From assembly GCA_007128275.1 (NCBI GenBank), contig SKXR01000114.1, forward strand, positions 1-6,586: a stretch of DNA of 6,586 bases, given 5' to 3'. This stretch comes from Kiritimatiellia bacterium. GTDB taxonomy: Bacteria; Verrucomicrobiota; Kiritimatiellia; SLAD01. Shown here one piece after another: positions 1 through 5,920 of the stretch (position 1 is its first letter; the number at the start of each line of letters is the position of its first letter). Both the position numbers and the translations under genes were made by a program. The notes beneath the pieces are model-generated. The model was not told where the DNA came from. It saw only the letters and a list, made by a program, of their open reading frames with translations, and did not search any database.

Positions 1-641
1 ATGACATCCGCCGCGACTGGTCAGCCTGTTGGCTGGTCGATCCGCTGGACGGGACCAAGGAGTTCATCAAACGGAACGACGAGTTTACCGTGAACATCGC
101 GCTGGTGGATCACGGTCAGCCGGTCGCGGGCGTGGTCTATGCGCCCGCTTTGGGGCAGTGCTGGTTCGGCGGCGAAGGGGTCGGGGCGTGGCGGTTGGAC
201 GTAGGCCATGAAGAGGAGATGCCGGCAACATGGGAGGCGTTGGTGAGCCGCGCGGAACCGTTGCCGTTGAAAAGGCACACGGGGCGGCTCGGCGGGAGCC
301 TCGCCCTCCAAGCCGAGCCGTATGGTCCATTGGTGGTCGTCGCCAGTCGGTCCCATCGCAACCCGAAAACGGACGCGTTCATTGAGGCGCTGCGGGTGGA
401 GCATCCGAAACTGGAGTTGATTTCCGCGGGCAGCGCCCTCAAGCTGTGTCTGGTGGCGGAGGGCTCGGCGGACGTGTATCCGCGGTTCGCGCCCACGATG
501 GAATGGGACACGGCGGCGGGCCACGCCGTATGCGCGGCATGCGGCATTTCGGTGACCCGATATCCGGAAGGGACTCCGCTGATGTACAATCGGGAGAATT
601 TGCGGAACCCATGGTTCTTGATTGATGCCCGGCGCGCATGA
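1..641 (+). CDS. cysQ: 3'(2'),5'-bisphosphate nucleotidase CysQ (5'-truncated by window)
   Basis: The enzyme hydrolyses 3'-phosphoadenosine 5'-phosphate (PAP) to AMP and phosphate. It clears the by-product of PAPS use and may also act on PAPS. It belongs to the inositol-monophosphatase-like, Mg-dependent, lithium-sensitive superfamily. The first complete codon is at position 3, and 212 residues are visible before the TGA at 639-641. The E. coli protein has about 246 residues, so roughly 80 N-terminal residues lie upstream. The metal-binding motif DPLDGTKEF is followed by FTVNIAL and GVVYAP. Further on come ASRSH, CLVAEGSADVYPRF and the second metal/substrate motif WDTAAGHAV, all closely matching E. 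coli CysQ. The stretch between GVVYAP and SRSH is about 30 residues longer than in E. coli. Part of the excess is a 12-codon palindromic repeat at 285-320 (listed separately). The reading frame stays open through it, and residues on both sides are conserved, so the gene looks functional. It lies upstream of cysDNC in the same direction. Confidence 0.95.
   Translation, partial: DIRRDWSACWLVDPLDGTKEFIKRNDEFTVNIALVDHGQPVAGVVYAPALGQCWFGGEGVGAWRLDVGHEEEMPATWEALVSRAEPLPLKRHTGRLGGSLALQAEPYGPLVVVASRSHRNPKTDAFIEALRVEHPKLELISAGSALKLCLVAEGSADVYPRFAPTMEWDTAAGHAVCAACGISVTRYPEGTPLMYNRENLRNPWFLIDARRA
285..320 (+). repeat. 36-bp palindromic repeat inside cysQ (GGCTCGGCGGGA type)
   Basis: Positions 285-293 (CGGCTCGGC) and 312-320 (GCCGAGCCG) are a perfect 9-bp inverted repeat. 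Inside it is a second small stem, GGAG at 295-298 with CTCC at 306-309, around a 7-nt loop. The unit is exactly 36 bp and in frame, encoding RLGGSLALQAEP. A closely related sequence lies in the opposite orientation at 4316-4337. There, 21 bases match with a single one-base insertion. From memory, peptides like RLGGSLALP and their reverse-strand reading EGEAPAEP recur in translated planctomycete and verrucomicrobial sequence, as expected for a dispersed repeat. I infer that a REP/MITE-like palindrome inserted into the coding region without breaking the frame. Confidence 0.7.
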
Positions 642-742
642 CGGGCTGCTGTGCTCCGGGCCGGTGAATGCCGTGCGCGGCTACAGCTGTGAGGTGTTGC
701 AGGCGCGGGCGATGACCGCGTCAAGCGGCGCAAGGCAACCTG

Positions 743-772
743 TTGACGAACCCCTTGGATGGGTGGTATATT
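743..772 (+). promoter_or_regulatory. Sigma-70-type promoter of the toxin-antitoxin module
   Basis: A -35 box TTGACG (743-748) and a -10 box TATATT (767-772) are separated by 18 nt. The expected transcription start, about 7 nt after the -10 box, falls at 779, which is the A of the antitoxin ATG. This predicts a leaderless or nearly leaderless transcript, and no Shine-Dalgarno sequence can be fitted between the -10 box and the ATG. The -10 box and the following TAGTAGTAT are a natural place for the ribbon-helix-helix antitoxin to bind for autoregulation, but no clear operator palindrome proves that. The 101 nt between the cysQ stop and the -35 box (642-742) hold no gene that I can recognise. 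Confidence 0.7.
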
Positions 773-778
773 AGTAGT

Positions 779-1009
779 ATGAAAGTCAAGACATCTATCA
801 CGCTGGATAAGGACGTCATGGTGGCGATTGATCGGAAGGCGCGCGAGTACGGGAGCCGATCAGAATTCCTGGAAATCGCAGCGCGCCGCATGCTGGCCCG
901 TATGGCGAAGGACGAACAGGAACGGCGGGATCTGGAAATCATCAATCGTCGTGCAAAGAAATTGAACGGGGAGGCCGCCGATGTCCTGGATTATCAGGTG
1001 GCCACATGA
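779..1009 (+). CDS. Ribbon-helix-helix (CopG/Arc-type) antitoxin
   Basis: This 76-residue protein has an N-terminal ribbon-helix-helix DNA-binding fold at about residues 3-42. The strand VKTSITLD is followed by helix DVMVAIDRKAREYG, the turn SRSEF and helix LEIAARRMLARM. The charged C-terminal tail (residues 43-76, rich in E, R and K) is the part that usually wraps and neutralises the partner toxin. ATG at 779 is chosen because MKVKTSITLD is the usual family N-terminus. An upstream in-frame TTG at 743 is excluded because it is the -35 hexamer of the promoter. The stop codon overlaps the toxin start by 4 nt (ATGA, 1006-1009), so translation of the pair is likely coupled. The protein should repress its own promoter, alone or with the toxin, as in other RHH-MazF modules. 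The exact antitoxin subfamily is not certain. Confidence 0.87.
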   Translation: MKVKTSITLDKDVMVAIDRKAREYGSRSEFLEIAARRMLARMAKDEQERRDLEIINRRAKKLNGEAADVLDYQVAT

Positions 1010-1332
1010 GACGAGGCGAGCTGTATCGGGTCGCCCATCCGTCCAATGATCCGAAACGGCACCGTGTGTTTGTCGTGGTAAGCCGGCAAGTGCTTGTTGA
1101 CTCGCGTTTCTCAACGGTCATCTGTGCGCCGGTCTATTCGAGTCATGACGGGCTCTCGACGCAGGTTCCGGTCGGGCCGGACGAGGGGCTGAAACACGAC
1201 AGCAGCATTCACTGCGATGAACTGGTGAGCATAGCGAAATCGCGGCTCACCCAATTCGTCGGGGTGCTGTCATCCGGGCCCTTGCAGAAGCTTGGCGAGG
1301 CCCTCAAGGCGGCGCTGGAATTGGACGAATGA
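1006..1332 (+). CDS. MazF/PemK-family endoribonuclease toxin
   Basis: A 108-residue protein of normal length for the MazF/PemK/CcdB-fold toxins, which cut mRNA (sometimes rRNA or tRNA) at short motifs and stop growth when the antitoxin is lost. The N-terminal strand RRGELYRV matches the family's usual start. It is followed by KRHRVFVVVSR, the equivalent of the G-x-RP-vvVvS segment in which the conserved arginine (R20 here) lies. Next comes STVICAPVYSS, the equivalent of the vvv-P-iTs segment, with Tyr-Ser in place of the classical Thr-Ser. LKHDSSIHCDELVSI, followed by SRLTQFVGVLS, is the usual C-terminal half. A Shine-Dalgarno-like AGGTG lies at 996-1000, 5 nt before the ATG. The stop at 1330-1332 is only 10 nt before cysD. 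The frame is intact, so the toxin is probably active. Its cleavage specificity cannot be read from the sequence. Confidence 0.9.
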   Translation: MRRGELYRVAHPSNDPKRHRVFVVVSRQVLVDSRFSTVICAPVYSSHDGLSTQVPVGPDEGLKHDSSIHCDELVSIAKSRLTQFVGVLSSGPLQKLGEALKAALELDE

Positions 1333-1342
1333 GATAAGGTGT

Positions 1343-2248
1343 ATGAGCGCGTATCGAATGAATACCTTCGAGTGGCTGGAGTCGCAGGCGATCTATGTGA
1401 TCCGCGAGGTGGCGGCCCAGTTCGAGCGGCCCGTGATGTTATTCTCCGGCGGGAAGGACTCGATCGTCATGGCTTGGCTGGCGCGCAAGGCGTTTTATCC
1501 GGGCAAGATCCCGTTTCCCATGATGCATATCGATACCGGCCACAATTTTCAGGAAACGCTGGACTATCGAGACCGGTGGATGAAAGAGATCGGTGCAAGC
1601 CTCATTGTCCGGCATGTGCAGGATTCCATCGATCAGGGACGCGTGAAAGAGGAGGAAGGCCCGAATCCGAGCCGGAACGCGTTGCAGACCGTTACCCTGC
1701 TCGACGCCATCAAGGAGTTTCAGTTCGACGCGGCGATGGGCGGCGCGCGACGCGACGAGGAGAAGGCGCGCGCCAAGGAACGGTTTTTCTCGGTGCGCGA
1801 CCGGTTCGGGCAATGGGATCCCAAGAATCAGCGCCCTGAATTGTGGCACCTGTTCAACGGCATGAAACGGCCCGGCGAACATTTCCGGGTGTTCCCGATC
1901 AGTAACTGGACTGAACTGGATGTTTGGCAATATATTCATCGGGAAGAGATCCCGCTGCCCTCGCTCTACTTTTCACACGAACGCGAGATTGTGCGGCGCG
2001 ATGACGTGATCCTCGCGCGATCCTCGCATGTGGCATTGCAGGAGGGGGAACAATGGGAGCGCGCCCGCGTGCGCTTCCGTACGATCGGCGACGCGACCTG
2101 CACGGGCGCCACGGAATCGGCCGCCTCGAGTGTGGAGGACATCGTCAACGAAATCGCCGCCACGCGCGTGACGGAGCGCGGGAGTCGCGCCGACGACCGG
2201 CGCAGTGAAGCGGCGATGGAAGACCGTAAGAAGCAGGGCTATTTCTAA
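1343..2248 (+). CDS. cysD: Sulfate adenylyltransferase subunit 2 (ATP sulfurylase small subunit)
   Basis: CysD is the catalytic adenylyl-transfer subunit of the cytoplasmic CysDN ATP sulfurylase, which forms APS and pyrophosphate from sulfate and ATP. It has 301 residues; E. coli CysD has 302. The PP-loop SGGKDS (residues 35-40) binds ATP. The blocks ARKAFYPGKIPFP, HIDTGHNF, GGARRDEEKARAKER, WDPKNQRPELWH, FPISNWTELDVWQYI and the C-terminal KKQGYF are family hallmarks. The PP-loop carries the canonical second glycine, where E. coli has SIGKDS. ATG at 1343 is chosen over an in-frame TTG at 1292, which lies inside the toxin gene, because AAGG at 1336-1339 precedes it, although only 3 nt away. 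ATG at 1358 is a less likely alternative. The stop TAA overlaps the next ATG by one base (TAATG), which implies translational coupling and balanced subunit production. There is no promoter gap upstream, so it is probably transcribed with the toxin-antitoxin genes. Confidence 0.97.
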   Translation: MSAYRMNTFEWLESQAIYVIREVAAQFERPVMLFSGGKDSIVMAWLARKAFYPGKIPFPMMHIDTGHNFQETLDYRDRWMKEIGASLIVRHVQDSIDQGRVKEEEGPNPSRNALQTVTLLDAIKEFQFDAAMGGARRDEEKARAKERFFSVRDRFGQWDPKNQRPELWHLFNGMKRPGEHFRVFPISNWTELDVWQYIHREEIPLPSLYFSHEREIVRRDDVILARSSHVALQEGEQWERARVRFRTIGDATCTGATESAASSVEDIVNEIAATRVTERGSRADDRRSEAAMEDRKKQGYF

Positions 2249-4173
2249 TGACGCAATTGGTGGATAAAGAACGGGATCTGTTGCGCTTCACGACGGCGGG
2301 TAGCGTGGACGACGGGAAGAGCACGCTCATCGGGCGGATGCTGTACGACAGCAAGCAGATATTCCAAGATCAGATGGACGCCTTGGAGCGCGCGAGCAAG
2401 TTGCGCGGTGAAGAAGAGGTCGATCTGGCGTTGCTGACGGACGGTTTGCGCGCGGAACGCGAGCAGCGGATTACGATTGATGTGGCCTACCGCTATTTCT
2501 CGACGCCCAAACGCAAGTTCATCATCGCCGACACGCCGGGTCACGAGCAATACACGCGCAACATGGTGACGGGCGCGTCGACGGCGGATCTCGCGGTGAT
2601 CCTGCTGGACGCGCGCAAGGGAATCCTGCCGCAGAGCCGGCGACACGCCATCATTGCATCGCTGCTGGCCATCCCGCATGTGGTCGTTGCGGTCAACAAG
2701 ATGGACCTGGTGGATTACCAGGAGGCGCGCTATCGCGAGTTGGTGGAGGAGTTCACCGCCTTCGCCGAGAAGTTGAACATCCACGATCTCAGCTTCATCC
2801 CGATATCCGCCCTGTGCGGCGACAATGTGGTGGAGTCCGGAGATCGTATGCCCTGGTATGACGGCTGGCCGATGCTGCATTTCCTGGAGGAGATTACGGT
2901 TACGCGCGCGCGGAATCTCGTCGATTTCCGGTTCCCCGTGCAGTACGTCATCCGTCCGCACCAGGATTTCCGGGGATTTGCGGGCCGGCTGTCCTCGGGC
3001 ACGATCCGCGTAGGCGAGCAGGTGACGGTGTTGCCGTCCCTGTTCCATACGAAGGTGCGCAGTATTCATGTGGGCGACCAGGAGGTGAATGAGGCGTTCG
3101 CGCAACAATCCGCGGTGCTGACCCTCGCGGACGAGATCGATATCAGTCGCGGCGACATGATTGTGCGCAGTCATAACCTGCCCGAAATTGATCAGGAATT
3201 CGACGCCTACGTCTGCTGGATGGACGAGGCGAACGCCTTGAATACCGGGGGAGATTATCTGCTCCAGCATACGACCCGTACGTGCCAGGTGCATGTCAAC
3301 GAGATCCTTTACCGCATGGACGTCAACACGCTGCACCGGGAATCCACGACGCGTTTGGGGTTGAACGAAATCGGCCGTGTTCGATGTACGGCGTCGCAGG
3401 CCCTGTTCTTTGATCCGTACGATCGCAATCGCGAGACCGGAGGGTTCATCCTCATTGATCCCTCAACCTTTCGCACGGTGGGCGCCGGCATGATTCGGTA
3501 CACGACCAAGGAAACCTTGCGCGAGCTGCGCCGCGAACAGGGCGAGACGCAGATCGAGACCATAACGGCCACCAATATTACCTGGGATCAAAGTCTCATA
3601 TCCCTGAGGGAACGTGAGGCGCAAAATCGGCACAAGGCCCTGTGCCTGTGGCTTACCGGTTTGTCGGGTAGCGGCAAGTCGACTATTGCGCGTTGTGTGG
3701 AACGCGCGTTGTTTGAGGACGGACTCCAGGTGTTTCGACTGGACGGGGACAACGTGCGGCATGGCTTGTGTTCGGATCTCGGTTTCTCGCGCGAGGATCG
3801 TATGACCAACATCCGGCGGATCGGGCACGCGGCGAAGCTGCTCTACGATGCGGGACAGGTGGTCATTTGCTCCTTCATCGCCCCCTACAAGGAAGACCGG
3901 GATTTTGTGCGCGCCCTATTTCCGGACAATGCCTTCGTCGAGATCTACGTGCAATGCGATATCGAAGTGTGCAAAGCGCGCGACCCGAAAGGCCTGTACG
4001 CCAAGGCCGAACGGGGTGAAATCAAAGGATTCACGGGCGTCGATGATCCGTATGAGGAACCGGCGCATCCGGAGTTGGTGCTCGACACCGCCGGACTGGA
4101 CGTGCAGGAGACCGTGGATCGGGTGTTGCGCTTCGTTAAGCGGCAATGCGGCCTCGACAACGCGTCCACCTGA
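2248..4173 (+). CDS. cysNC: Bifunctional ATP sulfurylase GTPase subunit / APS kinase (CysN-CysC fusion)
   Basis: A 641-residue two-part enzyme. Residues 1 to about 455 are CysN, the EF-Tu-like GTPase that drives APS formation by CysD. Its motifs are the P-loop GSVDDGKST (18-26), DTPGHEQ (95-101), NKMD (150-153) and ISAL (186-189), followed by the EF-Tu-like beta-barrel domains. Residues from about 460 to the end are CysC, which phosphorylates APS to PAPS. Its motifs are the P-loop GLSGSGKST (471-479), DGDNVRHGL (499-507), FIAPYKEDR (543-551), RDPKGLY and FTGVDDPYE (595-603). The fusion is a known arrangement (CysNC/NodQ type) that channels APS between sites. The residue matching the phosphoacceptor Ser109 of E. 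coli CysC appears to be Ala545. The start ATG overlaps the cysD stop by one base, and only a weak AGGG lies 9 nt upstream, so translation is probably coupled. It is the last gene of the plus-strand cluster. Confidence 0.97.
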   Translation: MTQLVDKERDLLRFTTAGSVDDGKSTLIGRMLYDSKQIFQDQMDALERASKLRGEEEVDLALLTDGLRAEREQRITIDVAYRYFSTPKRKFIIADTPGHEQYTRNMVTGASTADLAVILLDARKGILPQSRRHAIIASLLAIPHVVVAVNKMDLVDYQEARYRELVEEFTAFAEKLNIHDLSFIPISALCGDNVVESGDRMPWYDGWPMLHFLEEITVTRARNLVDFRFPVQYVIRPHQDFRGFAGRLSSGTIRVGEQVTVLPSLFHTKVRSIHVGDQEVNEAFAQQSAVLTLADEIDISRGDMIVRSHNLPEIDQEFDAYVCWMDEANALNTGGDYLLQHTTRTCQVHVNEILYRMDVNTLHRESTTRLGLNEIGRVRCTASQALFFDPYDRNRETGGFILIDPSTFRTVGAGMIRYTTKETLRELRREQGETQIETITATNITWDQSLISLREREAQNRHKALCLWLTGLSGSGKSTIARCVERALFEDGLQVFRLDGDNVRHGLCSDLGFSREDRMTNIRRIGHAAKLLYDAGQVVICSFIAPYKEDRDFVRALFPDNAFVEIYVQCDIEVCKARDPKGLYAKAERGEIKGFTGVDDPYEEPAHPELVLDTAGLDVQETVDRVLRFVKRQCGLDNAST

Positions 4174-4218
4174 TGCCCGCCTCCATTCCTCATCGGCACC
4201 TACGCCCCCCTCACCTCT

Positions 4219-4243
4219 ATCCTCTCCCCGGCGGGGAGAGGAT
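4219..4243. repeat. Perfect 11-bp inverted repeat (REP-like hairpin)
   Basis: Positions 4219-4229 (ATCCTCTCCCC) and 4233-4243 (GGGGAGAGGAT) are perfectly complementary around a 3-nt loop, GGC. The stem is very GC-rich. It begins 45 nt after the cysNC stop. It is preceded by CCCCCCTCACCTCT, so the whole resembles the CCCTCACCC...CTCTCCCC family of extragenic palindromes that I recall from many bacterial genomes. There is no T-run after it on either strand, so it is not a standard intrinsic terminator. It could still block RNA polymerase or protect the 3' end of the cys transcript from exonucleases. Confidence 0.75.
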
Positions 4244-4250
4244 CAGCCCG

Positions 4251-4274
4251 TTGAAAAAGACTCGGCTCACCGAG
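4251..4274 (-). terminator. Candidate intrinsic terminator of the beta-helix gene
   Basis: Read on the minus strand, CTCGG and CCGAG (ends at 4274 and 4261) form a 5-bp stem around a TGAG loop. It is followed at once by TCTTTTTC (4260-4253). This is a short but plausible Rho-independent terminator, 132 nt beyond the stop codon of the minus-strand beta-helix gene. The stem is short, so strength is uncertain. It shares three bases with the larger hairpin at 4272-4294, so the two cannot both form fully. Confidence 0.4.
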
Positions 4275-4294
4275 ACGGTTCGCCCTACCGTCTC
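4272..4294. repeat. 8-bp inverted repeat, 7-nt loop
   Basis: GAGACGGT (4272-4279) and ACCGTCTC (4287-4294) pair perfectly around TCGCCCT. On the plus strand the stem is followed by AAAACC, not T residues, so it is not a classical terminator for cysNC. It lies between two converging genes and overlaps the smaller hairpin at 4261-4274 by three bases. It could act as a roadblock or RNA-stability element, or be part of a composite repeat that continues to 4337. Confidence 0.6.
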
Positions 4295-4311
4295 AAAACC
4301 AGCGTATTTTG

Positions 4312-4337
4312 GGCGGGGCGAGGCGTCCCGCCGAGCC
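4312..4337 (-). repeat. Second copy of the GGCTCGGCGGGA repeat
   Basis: On the minus strand this reads GGCTCGGCGGGA then CGCCTCGCCC. It matches the core of the cysQ element (286-306) at 21 bases with a single extra C. It has its own stem, GGCGGG (4312-4317) with CCCGCC (4327-4332), around a 9-nt loop. Unlike the cysQ copy, it lacks the outer right-hand arm. It sits in the intergenic region between the 3' ends of cysNC and the beta-helix gene, a typical site for dispersed palindromes. Confidence 0.65.
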
Positions 4338-4405
4338 ACTGAGCGTGCCGGCGATCAGTCACGGCGCGGATCAATGACTTACGAATGGGTGTTTGTCCCC
4401 GCCGA

Positions 4406-5749
4406 TCAATAGCGCAGATTGACGTGCGGATTGAGCGATGCCGCATTCGTTAGGTAGCCCGGCGTGATGAGCAGCATCTCGCCGAACGTATTGTCGCCCG
4501 GCGCCTGGGGGGGACTCGAGAAGAACCGGGTGCGGATGACCAGATTGCCGCTCGCTTCGGGATTCACAAAGGCGATACCTTCGCTGTTGTTAATGAGCGT
4601 GTTGCCGTCCGCCACGTTGCGCGACCCGAACAGATGAATGGCGCTCCGGTTCGCTCCCAAGTGTGACCGAATCGTATTCCCCAGCGCCACACTGTTTCCG
4701 GCCAGCGCGATGCCATAGGATGTATTTCCTTCCGAGGTCGAGTCGCGCACCGTTGAGCTCAACAGGCGATAGCCGACACCGTTGGTCGAGCCCCATCCGG
4801 TATGGAGAACCGAACACTGTAACGCATCGGATCCGCTCAAAAGTTCCATCCCATACACGTTGCGCGTCCCGGTCTGCCGGACGGCCGAACAGCCGACCGC
4901 GCTGGAGCCGTCCAGTCGAAATCCCCAGACATCCAACCCGCTGGAATTCCCTTCGGCCATGCAGTTAACGGCCCGGCTTTCGTTCAGCGCAAACGCGCGT
5001 ACAACACCGTCACCCGAATTCCCTTCCACCACGGTCGACTGAACAATGGACCCGCTGTTCAGCGAAACGCCGCGGAACCCGACGGCGCCCGTATTCGCCC
5101 GAATCAGGGAATTGCGGATGTGGGAGCCGGTTCCGCCCTCGATCGCGATGTAATTGCCTTGCGCCGAATTCTCCGCGATGATGCAGGCGTCAACGGTCAG
5201 GGCGGCGTCGGCGTGAATCCCGTAGCCTTCGCCCGTCGCGTGGCACTGTACGATTTCGGAATTACGCACGACCAGATTGGTCCGCACAAAAATACCCGAG
5301 TCGCAGTCCGTTATCCGGACATGCTCAACCACCACGTCTCGCCCCAGCCCGTAGATTGCGTAATATCCGTCACGCGTCCAGCCCCTGAAATGACCGTTAC
5401 GGATACGCAATCCCGAAGCCGACGTAAATTGCAGGATGCCATCGACACCCGGTTCCGCCCCTTGCGAGATGATCGAGAAACCGTTCAGATCAATATCAAC
5501 GTGACTGGTCTGTACCTGTATGGCGTTGAGTACGCCGGTGACGACGAGATCGCCCGTAAGATAATAGGAACCGGGACTGGTAATCATATAGGGCGCTGTT
5601 GAAATGGGGATGCGCGGCTCGATCTCGGTCAGCGTGCGCATCACGGGGGCGGGCGGACCGGGAGGGGCAAGGGGACCCTGTGCCAGGCCGACGCCCGTCG
5701 CACACAAGAAGAGGAACAGAACGCGACACAGTATGCAGCTCGTTCGCAC
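4406..5749 (-). CDS. Secreted right-handed parallel beta-helix repeat protein
   Basis: This 447-residue protein has a signal peptide: RTSC...R followed by the hydrophobic VLFLFLCATGVGLA, with a likely signal peptidase I cut after Ala23. A short Pro-rich linker (GPLAPPGPPAPV) follows, then the segment EIEPRIPIS...PGSYYLTGDLVV. Next come about 300 residues of right-handed beta-helix rungs, marked by VDIDLNGFSI, LRIRNGHFRGW, VVVEHVRITDCDSGI, LVVRNSEIVQC and many later N/S/G-rich turns such as GNTSYGI. The C-terminus (ASGNLVIRTRFF...NPHVNLRY) resembles the closing segment, often ending DPWANF, of a beta-helix family I associate with Verrucomicrobiota and relatives. Such folds bind or cut polysaccharides, but I see no recognisable lyase or hydrolase active site, so no substrate is claimed. 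The start is GTG at 5749. No ATG lies in frame upstream before the stop at 5783-5785, and no good ribosome-binding site is visible, so the start is the least certain part. Confidence 0.78.
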   Translation of the reverse strand: MRTSCILCRVLFLFLCATGVGLAQGPLAPPGPPAPVMRTLTEIEPRIPISTAPYMITSPGSYYLTGDLVVTGVLNAIQVQTSHVDIDLNGFSIISQGAEPGVDGILQFTSASGLRIRNGHFRGWTRDGYYAIYGLGRDVVVEHVRITDCDSGIFVRTNLVVRNSEIVQCHATGEGYGIHADAALTVDACIIAENSAQGNYIAIEGGTGSHIRNSLIRANTGAVGFRGVSLNSGSIVQSTVVEGNSGDGVVRAFALNESRAVNCMAEGNSSGLDVWGFRLDGSSAVGCSAVRQTGTRNVYGMELLSGSDALQCSVLHTGWGSTNGVGYRLLSSTVRDSTSEGNTSYGIALAGNSVALGNTIRSHLGANRSAIHLFGSRNVADGNTLINNSEGIAFVNPEASGNLVIRTRFFSSPPQAPGDNTFGEMLLITPGYLTNAASLNPHVNLRY

Positions 5750-5838
5750 ACAGAGATGGCTAACACAATCCCTGATGCTTGTCTAGTCTTTTCCCGAGCG
5801 CGAACGACTTACTTCCAACGATTAGAAAAGTGACCTCA

Positions 5839-5856
5839 GAGAGTGAAGAGAGTGAA
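5839..5856. repeat. Two tandem 9-bp repeats in a purine-rich tract
   Basis: GAGAGTGAA occurs twice head to tail (5839-5847 and 5848-5856), within a purine-rich stretch that runs to about 5867. It lies 90-107 nt upstream of the beta-helix start. It may be part of that gene's control region or simple low-complexity DNA. Confidence 0.5.
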
Positions 5857-5884
5857 GGGAGAGAGAACGATCTGTTATAGGGGT

Positions 5885-5902
5885 GATAGCATTTATGCTA
5901 TC
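5885..5902. promoter_or_regulatory. Perfect 8-bp inverted repeat upstream of the beta-helix gene
   Basis: GATAGCAT (5885-5892) and ATGCTATC (5895-5902) pair perfectly around TT. The AT-rich, nearly loop-less palindrome looks more like a dimeric regulator's operator than a terminator. Read on the minus strand, a -10-like TATAAC (5873-5878) follows it by 6 nt, but I cannot pair this with a convincing -35 box. It lies about 135 nt upstream of the beta-helix start and downstream of ctaA. Whether it is an operator is inference. Confidence 0.4.
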
Positions 5903-5920
5903 GCTTGTCGTTAACGAACC

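Noticed and set aside
137..733. 198-residue minus-strand open frame opposite cysQ
   Set aside because: It is Arg/Ser/Ala-rich and without motifs, while the plus strand carries clear CysQ motifs across the same region.
642..742. Possible decayed gene or hidden small RNA between cysQ and the TA promoter
   Set aside because: Only an 8-bp palindrome (ACAGCTGT, 683-690) and short frames are present. No motif, hairpin-plus-T-run or conserved peptide supports a gene.
743..778. Longer antitoxin starting at TTG 743
   Set aside because: That TTG is the -35 box of the promoter, and the 12 extra residues do not look like part of an RHH protein.
1292..1342. Longer CysD starting at TTG 1292
   Set aside because: It would overlap the toxin gene by 41 nt and add a basic 17-residue tail absent from the family.
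2245..3336. 363-residue open frame on the minus strand, antisense to cysNC
   Set aside because: It lies wholly opposite a strongly conserved GTPase gene, and its translation is rich in His, Arg and Val with no recognisable motif. It is a by-product of GC-rich codon use.
4146..4412. 88-residue plus-strand open frame after cysNC
   Set aside because: It starts within cysNC and runs through four hairpins of repeat DNA. Its composition has no protein-like pattern.
5120..5602. 160-residue plus-strand open frame opposite the beta-helix gene
   Set aside because: No family resemblance and no promoter or ribosome-binding site. The minus strand has a signal peptide and a regular beta-helix pattern.
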